This document shows, piece after piece, positions 17,393 through 27,210 of a DNA stretch of 64,000 nt. Origin of the DNA: Natrinema salifodinae (lineage in GTDB: Archaea > Halobacteriota > Halobacteria > Halobacteriales > Natrialbaceae). The notes under the pieces were generated by a model. That model made no database searches, was not told the DNA's origin, and saw nothing but the letters and a program-made list of their open reading frames with translations. A program made the translations under genes and the position numbers. The stretch lies in NCBI RefSeq assembly GCF_900110455.1, contig NZ_FOIS01000006.1:24632-88631 (forward strand). Direction: 5' to 3'. Each line of letters starts with the position of its first letter. The first letter of the stretch is position 1.

Positions 17393-18088
17393 TCAACCCT
17401 CGTCGCCGGAGCGCTCGACGATTTCGACGTCGAGACCGTCGTAGTGGTTCAGGTCCGCGACGAGTGCGTCGATCCGCTCTTGCTCCGATTCGTCCGGAAC
17501 GAGGTCGTCGGCCGGGTAGACGGCGGCGATGACCAGGTGGTCCCCGTCGTGATCTGGCTGGGCGACGTCGACGAGGACGTCGAGTTCGAAGTCGTCGCGC
17601 AGCGTCGCGGTCCCCTCGTAGGACGTGAGCGAGAACTGCTCACCCAGGGATTCGACCGCGCGACCGCCGACGGAGCGCCCGATCTCGAGGCCGTCGTAGC
17701 GGTTCTGTACGTGGGCGGCCAGCTCCCCGTCCGACAGGTCGCCGACGGGGTTGAACGACTCGTCGCCGACGGTGACCTGCGGAGTGGTAGCCACGCCGAA
17801 CACGCCCGCCCGGACCGGTTCCTCGCTGTATTCGGCCGGCAAATCGATGGTCCGGTCGTACAGGCTCGCGTAGCTCGTCACCTCGACGTCTTCGCCGCCC
17901 ATCCGGTCCTCGTCGACTCGCTTTTCGGTGCCCTGGTACTCGTAGCCGGCCTCTCGGACCGCCTCCTCGGAGACGCGCGCCGGCGCCGCGGTGAACGTCG
18001 TCGCATCGTCGACGAAGCTACTGAGGCAGCCGGCCGCCGCGCCGACGCCGCCGGCCGCGAGGGTTCCGATGAACAGCCGTCGATTCAT
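17393..18088 (-). CDS. Tat lipoprotein, DUF6517-like
   Basis: This 231-residue protein has a twin-arginine start (MNRRLFIGTLAAGG) and a lipobox ending AAAGC at residue 21. The mature part (AREAGYEYQGTEKR-like, YASLYDR, VFGVATTPQV, FSLTSYEGTATL) resembles the haloarchaeal DUF6517 lipoproteins; function unknown. The frame extends upstream beyond 18088, but the signal peptide fixes the start. It lies downstream of cysS on the same strand with a 136-base gap. Confidence 0.72.
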   Translation of the reverse strand: MNRRLFIGTLAAGGVGAAAGCLSSFVDDATTFTAAPARVSEEAVREAGYEYQGTEKRVDEDRMGGEDVEVTSYASLYDRTIDLPAEYSEEPVRAGVFGVATTPQVTVGDESFNPVGDLSDGELAAHVQNRYDGLEIGRSVGGRAVESLGEQFSLTSYEGTATLRDDFELDVLVDVAQPDHDGDHLVIAAVYPADDLVPDESEQERIDALVADLNHYDGLDVEIVERSGDEG

Positions 18089-18224
18089 CTCACTCGTCTC
18101 GACCAGCCTCGAGAAAATAAACGCCCGGACGATCGTCACGCGCTGATGACCCTTCGACTGACCGACCGGGGTCACCGATTTCGGCGGCTCCCTCCCCGCC
18201 CTCGCGACCGTCGTTTCGCGCCCG

Positions 18225-19754
18225 CTACTCGCCGGAGGGAAGCCGGTAGGTCGGTCCCTCGTCGGTGTCCTGCACTTCGATGCCGAGCGCCTCGAGTTCG
18301 TCGCGCAGCTCGTCGGCCCGTTCGTAGTTGCCGGCCTGGCGCTCTTGCGTGCGCACGTCGAGCACGAGGTCGACCACGTCGCCCGCGAGCTCGGCCGTGC
18401 CGGTCGCGTCGCCCGCGAAGGAGAGCCCGAGCACGCCGCCCAGTTCCTCGAGCGTCTCGACGGCCAGGCGGAGGCCGCGGTAGTCGTAGCGGCCGGCCGC
18501 GGCGCCGTCGGCGTCGTCACCGTCGCCGTCGGCTTCCTCGAGGTGGCGGTTGATCGCCGTGGCGACCGACAGGAGCGCGGACTGGGCCTCCCGCGTGTTG
18601 AAATCGTCGTTCATCGCGGTCGTAAAGGCCTCGCGCGCGCCGTCGATCTCGTCGCGGAAGGAGCCGTCCTCTACCTTCGAACTCGCCGCGGGGGAGTCCA
18701 GCGCGTCGACGGCCGCCTCGTAGGCCCGTTCGAGACGGTCCCACCGCTCCTCGGCCTCGGCGATCGTCTCGTCGGAGTAGAGCTGTTTGCTGTTGTAGGA
18801 GCCGGCGGTCAGGAACGTCCGCATGACGTTCGTCCCCCAGCGGTCGATCGCCTCTTCGACGGTAACGAAGTTACCGAGGCTCGAGGACATCTTCTCGTCC
18901 TCCATCTGGAACAGCTCGCAGTGGAGCCAGTACTTCGCGAACTCCTGCTCCGTGGCGGCCTCGGATTGGGCAATCTCGTTCTCGTGGTGGGGGAAGACCA
19001 GGTCCCGGCCGCCGACGTGGACGTCCAGCGTCTCGTCTAAGTGGGTCATGCTCATCGCCGAGCACTCGATGTGCCAGCCGGGGCGGCCCTCGCCCCACGG
19101 CGACTCCCAGGTCGTGCCCGCGGGCGGGTCGCCGCCGTGGTCGACGCCCTCGTGGCGGTGCTCTTCGACCGCGTCGGGGTCGACGCCGTCGGCCTTCCAG
19201 AGCGCGAAGTCCGCGGAGTGGCGCTTTTCTGCGCGCTCGTCTGGGTCGCCCTGGGACTCGATCTCGTCGAGTTCCTGGTTCGAGAGCTTGCCGTACTCGT
19301 CGAATTTCGTGACGTCGAAATAAACCGAGCCGTTGGACTCGTAGGCGTAGCCCTTCTCGATCAGGGTCTCGACGAGGTCGATGATCTCGGGGACGTGCTC
19401 GGACACTCGGGGGTAGACCTCCGCGCGCAGGAGGTTCAGCGACCGCATGTCGTCGATCGTCCGCTGGATGTAGGTCTCGGCGACCTCGCTCTCGTCCTCG
19501 CCGAGGTCGTCCTCGCCGACGCGGGCGACGATCTTCTCGTTGACGTCGGTGAAGTTCTCGACGTGACGCACGTCGTAACCGAGGTACTCGAGCCAGCGGT
19601 GCATGACGTCGACGTGGACCCACGACCGCGCGTGGCCCAGGTGGGGCGGATCGGAAACCGTCAGGCCACAGTAGTAGAGCAAGACGTTCTCGGGGTCCCG
19701 TGGCTCGAACGGCTCCTTCTCGCCCGTCAACGTGTTCGTCACGTGCAGGGTCAT
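18225..19754 (-). CDS. cysS: Cysteinyl-tRNA synthetase
   Basis: This 509-residue class I synthetase has the HIGH-type motif PPHLGHARSW near 37, the KMSKS-type motif KMSSSLGN near 275, and zinc ligands in YYCGLTVSD and IECSAMS. It also has the C-terminal anticodon-binding DALR-like domain. It charges tRNA(Cys). The TTAAAG element at 19780-19785 lies 26-31 bases before the ATG at 19754, which favours it over the ATG three codons upstream. Confidence 0.96.
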   Translation of the reverse strand: MTLHVTNTLTGEKEPFEPRDPENVLLYYCGLTVSDPPHLGHARSWVHVDVMHRWLEYLGYDVRHVENFTDVNEKIVARVGEDDLGEDESEVAETYIQRTIDDMRSLNLLRAEVYPRVSEHVPEIIDLVETLIEKGYAYESNGSVYFDVTKFDEYGKLSNQELDEIESQGDPDERAEKRHSADFALWKADGVDPDAVEEHRHEGVDHGGDPPAGTTWESPWGEGRPGWHIECSAMSMTHLDETLDVHVGGRDLVFPHHENEIAQSEAATEQEFAKYWLHCELFQMEDEKMSSSLGNFVTVEEAIDRWGTNVMRTFLTAGSYNSKQLYSDETIAEAEERWDRLERAYEAAVDALDSPAASSKVEDGSFRDEIDGAREAFTTAMNDDFNTREAQSALLSVATAINRHLEEADGDGDDADGAAAGRYDYRGLRLAVETLEELGGVLGLSFAGDATGTAELAGDVVDLVLDVRTQERQAGNYERADELRDELEALGIEVQDTDEGPTYRLPSGE

Positions 19755-19930
19755 TACCCTCACTTCCCGCGGACGACAGTTAAAGCGTGTGATGCCGCCC
19801 GAATACGGCCGTTACCCGGTGCATCGGTCACCGAGCGAACTGCAACGGGTGGGCGGGTTCGTCACCACGGCTTTTGACTTTTGAGAGACTGGTCCCTCGT
19901 CGACGAACCGGCCTGGTACGCGGAGCCGAC

Positions 19931-20500
19931 TTAGTCGCCGTCGATCTCGCTTTCGCGAACGCCGACGCGGTCGAGCGCGTCCTCGACTGCCCGCAGGGCG
20001 TTCGCGCCCGCGAGGCGGTCGACGGCGATCACCAGCGTTCCGTCGGCGACGCCCGCCGCGGCCGGCGAAATCCCCGCGGCGGAGAGCCGCGCGAGCGCGT
20101 CGGCCAGCGCGGCCGCGTCGACGTCGCCGGTCGCGACGATCGCGGTTCGATCGCCGCCGGTGGGACCGACGGCCGCGCCGCCGACGGTGAGCAGCGCGTC
20201 GGCTGCGCCGCGGTCCGCGCTCTCATCGTCGCCGTCTCCGTCTTCGTCTTCGTCACCGTTCCCCGCTCCCGCGACCGGTCCGATGCCGCTCTCCATCCGG
20301 ACGCGGACGTTCCGCGATTCGGTCTCGTAGGCCGGCAACTCGTCGGCGTACCGGCGCAGCGCCGTCGCGATCGCGTCGGTCTCTCCGTCGACGTCGAGAT
20401 AGCGGGCCGCGGCGGTGTAGTTGACGACCCCCGCCCGAAGGGCGGTCAGGAGAAACGGGTCGCGCTCGACCGCCTGGCGCGTCTCGGCTGCCAGTGACAT
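19931..20500 (-). CDS. Conserved haloarchaeal protein, two-domain, function unknown
   Basis: This 189-residue protein has an N-terminal helical domain that may be HTH-like (RDPFLLTALRAGVVNYTAAARYL). A Gly/Asp-rich linker near 95-110 follows, then a C-terminal alpha/beta domain (DRTAIVATGDVDAAALADAL, GTLVIAVDRLAGANALRAVED) that looks like a small ACT-like or ligand-binding fold. No family was recognised with certainty. The CTTTATG element at -28 supports the ATG at 20500. It is divergent from the NifU-like gene across 148 bases. Confidence 0.62.
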   Translation of the reverse strand: MSLAAETRQAVERDPFLLTALRAGVVNYTAAARYLDVDGETDAIATALRRYADELPAYETESRNVRVRMESGIGPVAGAGNGDEDEDGDGDDESADRGAADALLTVGGAAVGPTGGDRTAIVATGDVDAAALADALARLSAAGISPAAAGVADGTLVIAVDRLAGANALRAVEDALDRVGVRESEIDGD

Positions 20501-20648
20501 ATCGGGTGCAGCGTCGCGCGCCGGCATAAAGTCGCTGCCATCGGCATCGGCGGTGGAATCACCGTCACAACCGCGATGCCGACGAACGACGAGACGGCTC
20601 GACCGGTTCGTGAACAGGGATATACCCCTTCGGTCCCTCCCCACCGGT

Positions 20649-20975
20649 ATGAGCGACTCCGACGCCGAGCGGTCCCCTGAGGATGCCGTCCGCGAGGACG
20701 TCTCGCTGTTCCTCCGCCGGAACTTTCCCCAGATCGAGATGCACGGCGGCGACTCGACGATCACCGACCTCGACCTGGACGAGCGCCGGGTTTCGATCAA
20801 CCTCAGCGGCGCCTGCAGCGGCTGTGGCGTCAGCCCGATGACGACCCAGGCGATTCGCCAGCGGCTCCCGGCCGAGATCGACGCGATCGATCGCGTCGAC
20901 GTGAGCACCGGGCTCGACGGCCTGGCCGAGCAGGGATCCTCGGGTCGCGACGTGCCGCCGGACACCCCATTCTGA
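20649..20975 (+). CDS. NifU-like Fe-S scaffold protein
   Basis: This 108-residue protein has the NifU C-terminal fold: EDVSLFLRRNFPQIEMHGGD, then CSGCGVSPMTTQ with the CxxC that binds a [4Fe-4S] cluster near residue 58. It passes Fe-S clusters to target proteins. A GATATAC box 24-30 bases upstream of 20649 supports the start. A BolA-family gene follows on the same strand after about 100 bases, consistent with a shared role in Fe-S trafficking. Confidence 0.88.
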   Translation: MSDSDAERSPEDAVREDVSLFLRRNFPQIEMHGGDSTITDLDLDERRVSINLSGACSGCGVSPMTTQAIRQRLPAEIDAIDRVDVSTGLDGLAEQGSSGRDVPPDTPF

Positions 20976-21078
20976 CGGGCCGGGCCACCGCTGCTACCGG
21001 TACCGCTAGCCTCGCGTCCGCCTACCCGCGCCTGCCGGGACCGCGGTGCTTTTGCCGCGAGCGCCGTATTCTCCCCCT

Positions 21079-21336
21079 ATGAAGCCAGCCGAAGTCGAGG
21101 AACTCATCGAATCGGGGCTCGAGGACGCGGACGCGACCGTCACCCACGCCCGCGACGAACACGACGAGGACCACCTGGCCGCGACGGTCGTCTCACCGGC
21201 CTTCGAGGGCCTACCGCTCGTCCAGCAGCATCAGCAGGTCTACGACGCGCTCGACGACCACATGACGACCGATATTCACGCCCTCGAACTGTCGACGTAC
21301 ACGCCCGAAGAGTACGAGGATCTCGACGCCCAATAG
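21079..21336 (+). CDS. BolA-family protein
   Basis: This 85-residue protein has the BolA core: an opening helix (KPAEVEELIESGLEDADATV), then DHLAATVVSPAFEGLPLVQQHQQVYDALDDHM and the closing HALELSTYTPEEY. It keeps the conserved His near residue 56. BolA proteins pair with monothiol glutaredoxins or Fe-S carriers. It is a neighbour of the NifU-like gene. Confidence 0.87.
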   Translation: MKPAEVEELIESGLEDADATVTHARDEHDEDHLAATVVSPAFEGLPLVQQHQQVYDALDDHMTTDIHALELSTYTPEEYEDLDAQ

Positions 21337-21546
21337 GCGGCGACGGCACGGTTTCCGGACCGGCGGGTTCACCGTTCGCGTTCGAGCATCGTCGCCAGCA
21401 CCGGTTCGGATCCTGCACGATTGACCTCCGGTTTCACGCCGTGAATTCGATTCACGGATCGACCCGAGCGCGGGGGGTGAAAACTCGGGGCGATATGAAT
21501 CATTTTCTGGACAATTATATAGATCTCGGCAGCGTGCTAGGACGTA

Positions 21547-22065
21547 ATGGGATCGAAGTCGATCGAAACGGACGAACCGGCCACGATAGGGGGCCGCGAC
21601 ATCGCGGACGCGCCGACGAACGAGACGGAGCACGGCGAGGGGCAGTTCGACCGCGTGCTGGTCGCGGTCGAGGCAGAAACAGACGAGGCGGTCAGCGAGA
21701 TCGCCACCTCGCTGGCCGCCCGTCACGACGCGCGCGTCGACGCGCTGTCGATCGTACGTATGACCGCGTCCGTCGACCACTGGGACATGGTCGTCGAGCG
21801 ACGGGAGGACAGCGCCGAAGCGGCGCTTGACGCGGTCGGCGACGCGGCCGCCGAGACCGACATCGACGTCGCGAAACGGCTCCGATACGGGGACCCCGCG
21901 ACGGAAATCGCCCGATACGCGGCGGAAACTGACGTCGATCTCATCGTCATGGGCGAACCGGACCGGAGCGGCCTCCGCCGCTACCTCGCGCCGACGAGCG
22001 TCACCGACCAGGTCCGACGCGACGCGTCGGTCCCGGTCCTCACGGTCCCGTCTCTCTCCCGGTAA
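21547..22065 (+). CDS. Universal stress protein (UspA family)
   Basis: This 172-residue protein has a single Usp domain from about residue 37: FDRVLVAVEAETDEAVSEIA, ARVDALSIVRM and LIVMGEPDRSGLRRYL. The ATP-binding G-x2-G-x9-G(S/T) motif is only partly kept (GEPDRSGLRR...TSVTDQV). A 36-residue acidic N-terminal leader precedes the domain. TTATATAG about 30 bases upstream of the ATG supports the start. Confidence 0.88.
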   Translation: MGSKSIETDEPATIGGRDIADAPTNETEHGEGQFDRVLVAVEAETDEAVSEIATSLAARHDARVDALSIVRMTASVDHWDMVVERREDSAEAALDAVGDAAAETDIDVAKRLRYGDPATEIARYAAETDVDLIVMGEPDRSGLRRYLAPTSVTDQVRRDASVPVLTVPSLSR

Positions 22066-22189
22066 TCTCCCCGTCGAACCGACTGCCGCTCGCTCGATCC
22101 TCGACTCTCACCGCCCACCGCGCCGTGCGGCCGCTTCGTTCATCGCCCGCGACCGTAGTTTTATCCACCAGTCCTGATACGATATTCGT

Positions 22190-22651
22190 ATGGAATCGCT
22201 GCATCCGCGCATCAGACTGCTCTGGATCGCCCGCGGAGCGCTCGCGGCGGTCGTCTTCGGCGTCGGCCTCGCCGCGGTCGAGCGGTGGCTGGTCGCCGTC
22301 CCGACGTCCGCGATCGCCGGAGCGGTCGCCCTCGGACTCCTCCTGGGCGTCGTCTACGCCGTCCGCCTGTACCAGGCCTGGCGGTTCGAACTCCAGGACG
22401 ACGCGCTCTACCTCGAACGGGGTGTCGTCACCTTCGTCGAGACCGCGGTCCCGTTCGTCCGCGTCCAGCACGTCGACACGCAGTTCGGCCCCGTCGAACG
22501 CGTGCTGGGGCTCTCGAGCGTCGTCGTCTACACGGCTGGCTCCCGGAACGCCGACGTCCGGATCCCGGGGCTGACGCCGGACCGGGCCAGGCGCCTGCAG
22601 GATACCCTCCGCGAGCTGGCCGTCGAAAGCGAGGCCGAGGATGCCGTCTAA
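22190..22651 (+). CDS. Membrane PH-domain protein (bPH2/DUF304), short subunit A
   Basis: This 153-residue protein has two N-terminal membrane helices, then a bacterial PH2 (DUF304) domain. The motifs are WRFELQDDALYLERGVVTF, VPFVRVQHVDTQFGP and IPGLTPDRARRLQDTLREL. It resembles YdbS-type proteins, which work with a longer YdbT-like partner, encoded six bases downstream. Its function in archaea is unknown. A paralogue with the same layout lies at 27610-28098. Confidence 0.85.
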   Translation: MESLHPRIRLLWIARGALAAVVFGVGLAAVERWLVAVPTSAIAGAVALGLLLGVVYAVRLYQAWRFELQDDALYLERGVVTFVETAVPFVRVQHVDTQFGPVERVLGLSSVVVYTAGSRNADVRIPGLTPDRARRLQDTLRELAVESEAEDAV

Positions 22652-22657
22652 CGTGTT

Positions 22658-24343
22658 ATGAACCGGCTTCATCCACTCAGCGCGGTCTCGATGGCCGTTC
22701 AGCGGGGCGTCACCGGGCTCTCGATCCCGATCTTTCTCGTGTCGATCTCGTCGGGCGTCTTCGACGTCGTCGACGTCGGGTGGCTCTTCGTTCTGGCCCC
22801 GCTCGGCCTCGTCGCCGGCGTCGCGTACGGCCTGGCGTACTACTATCGATTCACCTACGCGGTCACGGCGGACACGTTCGACGTCACTGCGGGCGTGGTC
22901 GCTAAGCGCGCCCGCGAGATCCCCTACCGGCGGATCCAGAACGTCGACGTCTCCCAGGGCGTGGTCCAGCGCGTGCTCGGCCTCGCCGTCGTCTCGATCG
23001 AGACCGCCGGCGGCGGCGACACCGAGGCGACGCTGCAGTTCGTCGGTGATGCCGAGGCGCAGCGCCTGCAACGGGAGATCCGCGACCGGACCGCGGCGGT
23101 GAAAGAGCGGCGCCGCCAGGCGGGTGCGACGGGGTCCGGTGCCGAGACCGACGCGGCCGCCGACCGCGGCCGGGCGCCCGATACGACGGACGCACCGCAA
23201 ACCGATGCGGCGACGGCGGACGCCGGCTCCGAACGGGCCCCCGCTTCGACGCCGTCCGCGGCGCGGGCGTCCGAAGCGGGGGCGGCCCGCTCCGGCCGGA
23301 CCAGGCGACAACGGTTGTTCGCCCTCGAGCCGCGAGACCTGCTCCTGTACTCGCTGTCCTCGTTCCGGCCGGCCGCCGGCGCGGGACTGCTGTTCGTCTT
23401 CTTCGTCGCGAGCGACGCGATCGTCGACTACCTCCTCGCGGTCGCCAGGCCCGTCGGCGGCCCGACGGACCTCCAAAGCGGGACCGCCGGGAGTTACGGG
23501 ATCCTGACGCTGATCTCGGTCGTCAACGGGGTCGCCGTCACCTACCTGCTGAACGTCGGGTACACGTTCGTCGCGTACTACGACTTCCGGCTGGGCCGGG
23601 CCGGCGACGACTTCGTCTACGAGCGGGGGCTGCTCCAGCGCTACAGCGGATCGATCCCCGCGGAGAAAATCCAGTCGGTGACGATCACCGACAACCCGAT
23701 CCAGCGGCTGCTGGGCTACGCCGGCCTCTGGGTCGAGACCGCCGGCTACGGCCCCGATAGCAGCGGCGGCAGCCAGTCGGCCGTCCCGCTGGCCGCCGAT
23801 ACTCGAATCCGGCGCTTCGCCGAGAACCTCACCGGGGTCGAGACGCCCGACTTCCGGCGGCCGCCGCCGCTGGCCCGACGGCGCTACCTGGTCCGCTATT
23901 CGCTGGTCGCGGCCGTCGTCGTCGCCGCCGCGTTCGGCCTCGCGCGAGCGACCTCGCTGGAGCGGTGGTACCTCGCTGCGGTCGTCTTCGCGGCCGTCCC
24001 GCCCGCGGCCCACCTGCGGTACGTCCACCTGGGTTACTTCGTCGGCGAGGACCACCTGGTGGTCCGATCCGGGTTCTGGAAGCGGCGCACGACCGTCATC
24101 CCCTACTACCGGATCCAGACGGTCTCGACGCGGCGGTCGGTCTTCCAGCGACGGCTCGGCCTGGCCTCGCTGGTCGTCGACACCGCCAGCTCGCGGACGT
24201 TCGTCTGGGGAACGCCGACGATCCGCGACGTCGACCTCGAGACGGCCCGCGAGATCCACGGGACCGGCCGCGAGCGACTCCAGTCGGCGCTTCGCGAGCG
24301 CGCCCGCGCGGACGATATCGGGCTTTCGGTGGATTTTACCTGA
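22658..24343 (+). CDS. Membrane PH-domain protein (bPH2/DUF304), long subunit A
   Basis: This 561-residue polytopic protein has three bPH2 modules, marked by repeated RIQNVDVSQGV, KIQSVTITDNPIQ and RIQTVSTRRSVFQ segments near 90, 345 and 490. Each follows a pair of membrane helices. A low-complexity Ala/Asp/Arg-rich linker spans about 150-220. YdbT-like. It is co-transcribed with the short partner (six-base gap) and followed 20 bases later by fumC. The second cassette is at 27610-29693. Confidence 0.85.
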   Translation: MNRLHPLSAVSMAVQRGVTGLSIPIFLVSISSGVFDVVDVGWLFVLAPLGLVAGVAYGLAYYYRFTYAVTADTFDVTAGVVAKRAREIPYRRIQNVDVSQGVVQRVLGLAVVSIETAGGGDTEATLQFVGDAEAQRLQREIRDRTAAVKERRRQAGATGSGAETDAAADRGRAPDTTDAPQTDAATADAGSERAPASTPSAARASEAGAARSGRTRRQRLFALEPRDLLLYSLSSFRPAAGAGLLFVFFVASDAIVDYLLAVARPVGGPTDLQSGTAGSYGILTLISVVNGVAVTYLLNVGYTFVAYYDFRLGRAGDDFVYERGLLQRYSGSIPAEKIQSVTITDNPIQRLLGYAGLWVETAGYGPDSSGGSQSAVPLAADTRIRRFAENLTGVETPDFRRPPPLARRRYLVRYSLVAAVVVAAAFGLARATSLERWYLAAVVFAAVPPAAHLRYVHLGYFVGEDHLVVRSGFWKRRTTVIPYYRIQTVSTRRSVFQRRLGLASLVVDTASSRTFVWGTPTIRDVDLETAREIHGTGRERLQSALRERARADDIGLSVDFT

Positions 24344-24363
24344 CCCGCCGAGAGCCTCCGGGT

Positions 24364-25779
24364 ATGGGAGACGAAGACGATTACCGAATCGAGGAGGACA
24401 GCCTCGGCGAGATGCAGGTTCCCGCGGACGCCTACTGGGGGGCCCAGACCCAGCGCGCGATCCAGAACTTCCCCATCTCGGGGATCACGTTCAGCCGCCG
24501 GTTCGTCCGCGCGCTCGGCGTCGTCAAGAAGGCCGCCGCCCAGGCCAACCGCGATCTGGGCCTGGTCGAGGACGACGTCGCCGAGGCGATCATCGAGGCC
24601 GCCGACGAGGTCATCGCCGGCGAACACGACGACCAGTTCCCGGTCGACGTCTTCCAGACCGGTTCGGGCACGTCCTCGAACATGAACGCCAACGAGGTCA
24701 TCGCGAACCGCGCCGCCGAGCTCATGGGCGCAGAGATCGGCGACCGCGTCGTCCACCCCAACGATCACGTCAACTACGGCCAGTCGAGTAACGACGTCAT
24801 CCCGACCGCGATGCACGTCGCCTCCCTCGAGGCGGTAGAAAAGGACATCATCCCCGCGCTCGACACCCTTCGCGAGGCCCTCGAAGAGAAAGAAGACGAG
24901 TTCGACGACGTCGTCAAGACCGGCCGTACGCACCTCCAGGACGCGACGCCGGTTACGCTCGGCCAGGAGTTCGGCGGCTACCGCACGCAGGTCGAGAAGG
25001 GCCTGGCCCGCGTCGATCAGGTCCGCGACCACCTCGGCGAGCTCGCGCTCGGCGGCACTGCGACCGGCACCGGCCTCAACACACACGAGGAGTTCCCCGG
25101 CCGCGCCGCCGAGTACATCACGAAGGAGACCGGCGTCCAGTTCCGCGAGGCCGACAACCACTTCGAGGCTCAGGCGGCCCACGACGCGATGTCCGAGGCC
25201 CACGGCGCCTTGCGGACCGTCGCCGGCTCGCTGAACAAGATCGCCAACGACCTCCGGCTGCTGGCCTCCGGCCCGCGCAACGGGCTCGGCGAGATCGAAC
25301 AGCCCGAGAACCAGCCCGGCTCCTCGATCATGCCCGGCAAGATCAACCCGGTCGTCGCCGAGGCCGTCAATCAGGTCCACAAGCAGGTCGTCGGCAACGA
25401 CGCCGCCGTCTCCGCGGGCGCCGCCGAGGGCCAGATCGACCTCAACCTCTACAAGCCGGTGCTGGCCCACAACTTCCTCGAGTCGGCCGAACTCATCTCG
25501 AACGCGAGCCAGGTCTTCGCCGAGCGGTTCGTCCGCGAACTCGAAGCTAACGAGGAGTACTGCCGGGACCGCGTCGAGCAGTCGATGGCGATGGCCACCT
25601 CGCTCAACGTCCACATCGGCTACGACAAGGCCAGTGAGGTCGCCAAGACCGCGCTCAAGGAGGGCAAGACCGTCCGCGAGGTCGTCCTCGAGAAGGGGTA
25701 CCTCGACGAGGAGGAGGCCGACGAGGTCCTCGACCCCCGGAAGATGACCGAACGGGGCATCCTCGGTCAGGACGACTGA
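24364..25779 (+). CDS. fumC: Fumarate hydratase, class II
   Basis: This 471-residue protein has the class II fumarase/aspartase superfamily motifs: QTGSGTSSNMNANEV, HPNDHVNYGQSSND, TGRTHLQDATP and the signature GSSIMPGKINP near 320. It interconverts fumarate and malate in the citric acid cycle. The ATG at 24364 follows the PH-domain gene by 20 bases, and the frame is open upstream only as a shadow of that gene. The C-terminal TER-like domain is complete. Confidence 0.96.
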   Translation: MGDEDDYRIEEDSLGEMQVPADAYWGAQTQRAIQNFPISGITFSRRFVRALGVVKKAAAQANRDLGLVEDDVAEAIIEAADEVIAGEHDDQFPVDVFQTGSGTSSNMNANEVIANRAAELMGAEIGDRVVHPNDHVNYGQSSNDVIPTAMHVASLEAVEKDIIPALDTLREALEEKEDEFDDVVKTGRTHLQDATPVTLGQEFGGYRTQVEKGLARVDQVRDHLGELALGGTATGTGLNTHEEFPGRAAEYITKETGVQFREADNHFEAQAAHDAMSEAHGALRTVAGSLNKIANDLRLLASGPRNGLGEIEQPENQPGSSIMPGKINPVVAEAVNQVHKQVVGNDAAVSAGAAEGQIDLNLYKPVLAHNFLESAELISNASQVFAERFVRELEANEEYCRDRVEQSMAMATSLNVHIGYDKASEVAKTALKEGKTVREVVLEKGYLDEEEADEVLDPRKMTERGILGQDD

Positions 25780-25795
25780 CTCTCCGGCAGCGAGT

Positions 25796-26911
25796 TTACC
25801 GACCGCTCGCGTCGATCTCTCCCCGATCGAGCGGGTCCTCGATATCCCCCATCACCGCCTCGAGTAAGTCGGTCACCGTCACCAGGCCGACGACGTCGCC
25901 GTCGCCAGGCCGCGTCCGACTGCTCGGGGAACGCCGTTCCTCGCCGTTCTCTATCACCAGCGCGAGTTCTTGATTCTCCGTCTGGAACTGGTCGATCGCG
26001 TCGCTGACGTCCGCGTCGGGCGCCAGGGTCATCGGCGGCGCCGCCAGTTCGGTGAGATCGAGGTCGCCGGATGCCAGGGCCTCACGGCGGCCGACGAGGA
26101 CCGGCGTGTAGACGATCCCGCGGAAGTCGGTCAGCTCCTCGCCGACCAACGGATAGCGGGTCTGCGGCCGCTCCTCCATTCGACGACGGTTCTCCTCGGA
26201 ATCGACGGCCGTGGACAGCGCGACGATCTCGTCCGGCGGAACCATCACTTCACGAACCGACTGTTCTCCGATCCGTAAGGCGTTCAGCACCTCTTCTCGG
26301 CGTTCCGTCGAGAGATCGCCCTCCTCGAGCACCGAACCGAGCTGGTTGCGGAGTTCGGCCCGGGACTCGATAACCTCCTCTTCGGTCTCGGTCCACGACC
26401 CGGTCATCTCGACGCCGAACAGCCGGAGCGTCGCCTTGGCCACCCAGTCGCCGAATTTGATCAGTGGCGTGATCGTCGCCGCGAACCAGTACAACGGCCG
26501 CGCTCCGTACCGACACACCTGCTTCGAGCGCTCGACGCCGAGGTACGTCGGCGTCTGCTCGCCGTGAGTGAGGTGGACTACGTTGATAATGAAAAACGCG
26601 AGCAGCGAGCCGGCGCCGACCGACGCCAGCGCCGTGTTCTGTATCGTCGGTTCGATCAGCGCTGCCAGGCCAGGCTCGGCGACGACCCCCAGCGCGATGC
26701 TCGTCCCGGAAATCCAGACCTGACACGTCGTCAGGTAGAACTCGAGGTCGTCGGTCATCTCCCAGGCGCGCCGGAGTCCCGGAGTATCGAATTCCGACTC
26801 GGGATACTGCCGGGCGCGAGTCAAACCGAACTCGACCGCGACGAAAAACGCGTTCAGCAGGATGAGCACGATCCCGGCCAGCAGCCGACCGCCGATCTCG
26901 AGCGCGTTCAT
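25796..26911 (-). CDS. CNNM/CBS-domain membrane protein (hemolysin C/CorC-like)
   Basis: This 371-residue protein has an N-terminal CNNM (DUF21) transmembrane domain: NAFFVAVEFGLTRAR, then three to four helices. A CBS pair follows from about 190 (VREVMVPPDEIVALST, DGDVVGLVTVTDLLEAVMGDIED). CNNM proteins are linked to Mg2+ efflux or homeostasis. The upstream ATG at 26938 would overlap the ACTTTG promoter-like element, so 26911 is preferred. The gene converges with fumC at 17 bases. Confidence 0.84.
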   Translation of the reverse strand: MNALEIGGRLLAGIVLILLNAFFVAVEFGLTRARQYPESEFDTPGLRRAWEMTDDLEFYLTTCQVWISGTSIALGVVAEPGLAALIEPTIQNTALASVGAGSLLAFFIINVVHLTHGEQTPTYLGVERSKQVCRYGARPLYWFAATITPLIKFGDWVAKATLRLFGVEMTGSWTETEEEVIESRAELRNQLGSVLEEGDLSTERREEVLNALRIGEQSVREVMVPPDEIVALSTAVDSEENRRRMEERPQTRYPLVGEELTDFRGIVYTPVLVGRREALASGDLDLTELAAPPMTLAPDADVSDAIDQFQTENQELALVIENGEERRSPSSRTRPGDGDVVGLVTVTDLLEAVMGDIEDPLDRGEIDASGR

Positions 26912-27210
26912 CGTCGGCCGTAGGCCGAGGACGGACAAAGTAAGCGGGGCGGTACGTGAGTTTCGTAACGAGGACTATCCGCCTATAAACCAGCCCCGTG
27001 ACATACCGCCAAGCGCACTGTTTACACGAAGCAATGTTGGTGTGTTCTACCAACGAGTGAACCACTCGCAGTCGAGTAAACACGGGCACCGACCGTTCTT
27101 TTTTCCCGATCGATTTCCCGCAAATCGGGAGGTCGGGGCCGTATCAGGGCCGAATCGAACGGAATAAAAGAACCCAAGCAGTTTTGGCAGCGGCTCTCGT
27201 CAGACGAAAT

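Noticed and set aside
22040..24259. 739-residue open frame on the minus strand
   Set aside because: It is antisense to the PH-domain cassette. Composition is rich in Arg, Asp and Gly repeats and no motif was found.
24106..25614. 502-residue open frame on the minus strand opposite fumC
   Set aside because: It is a shadow of the fumarase coding sequence.
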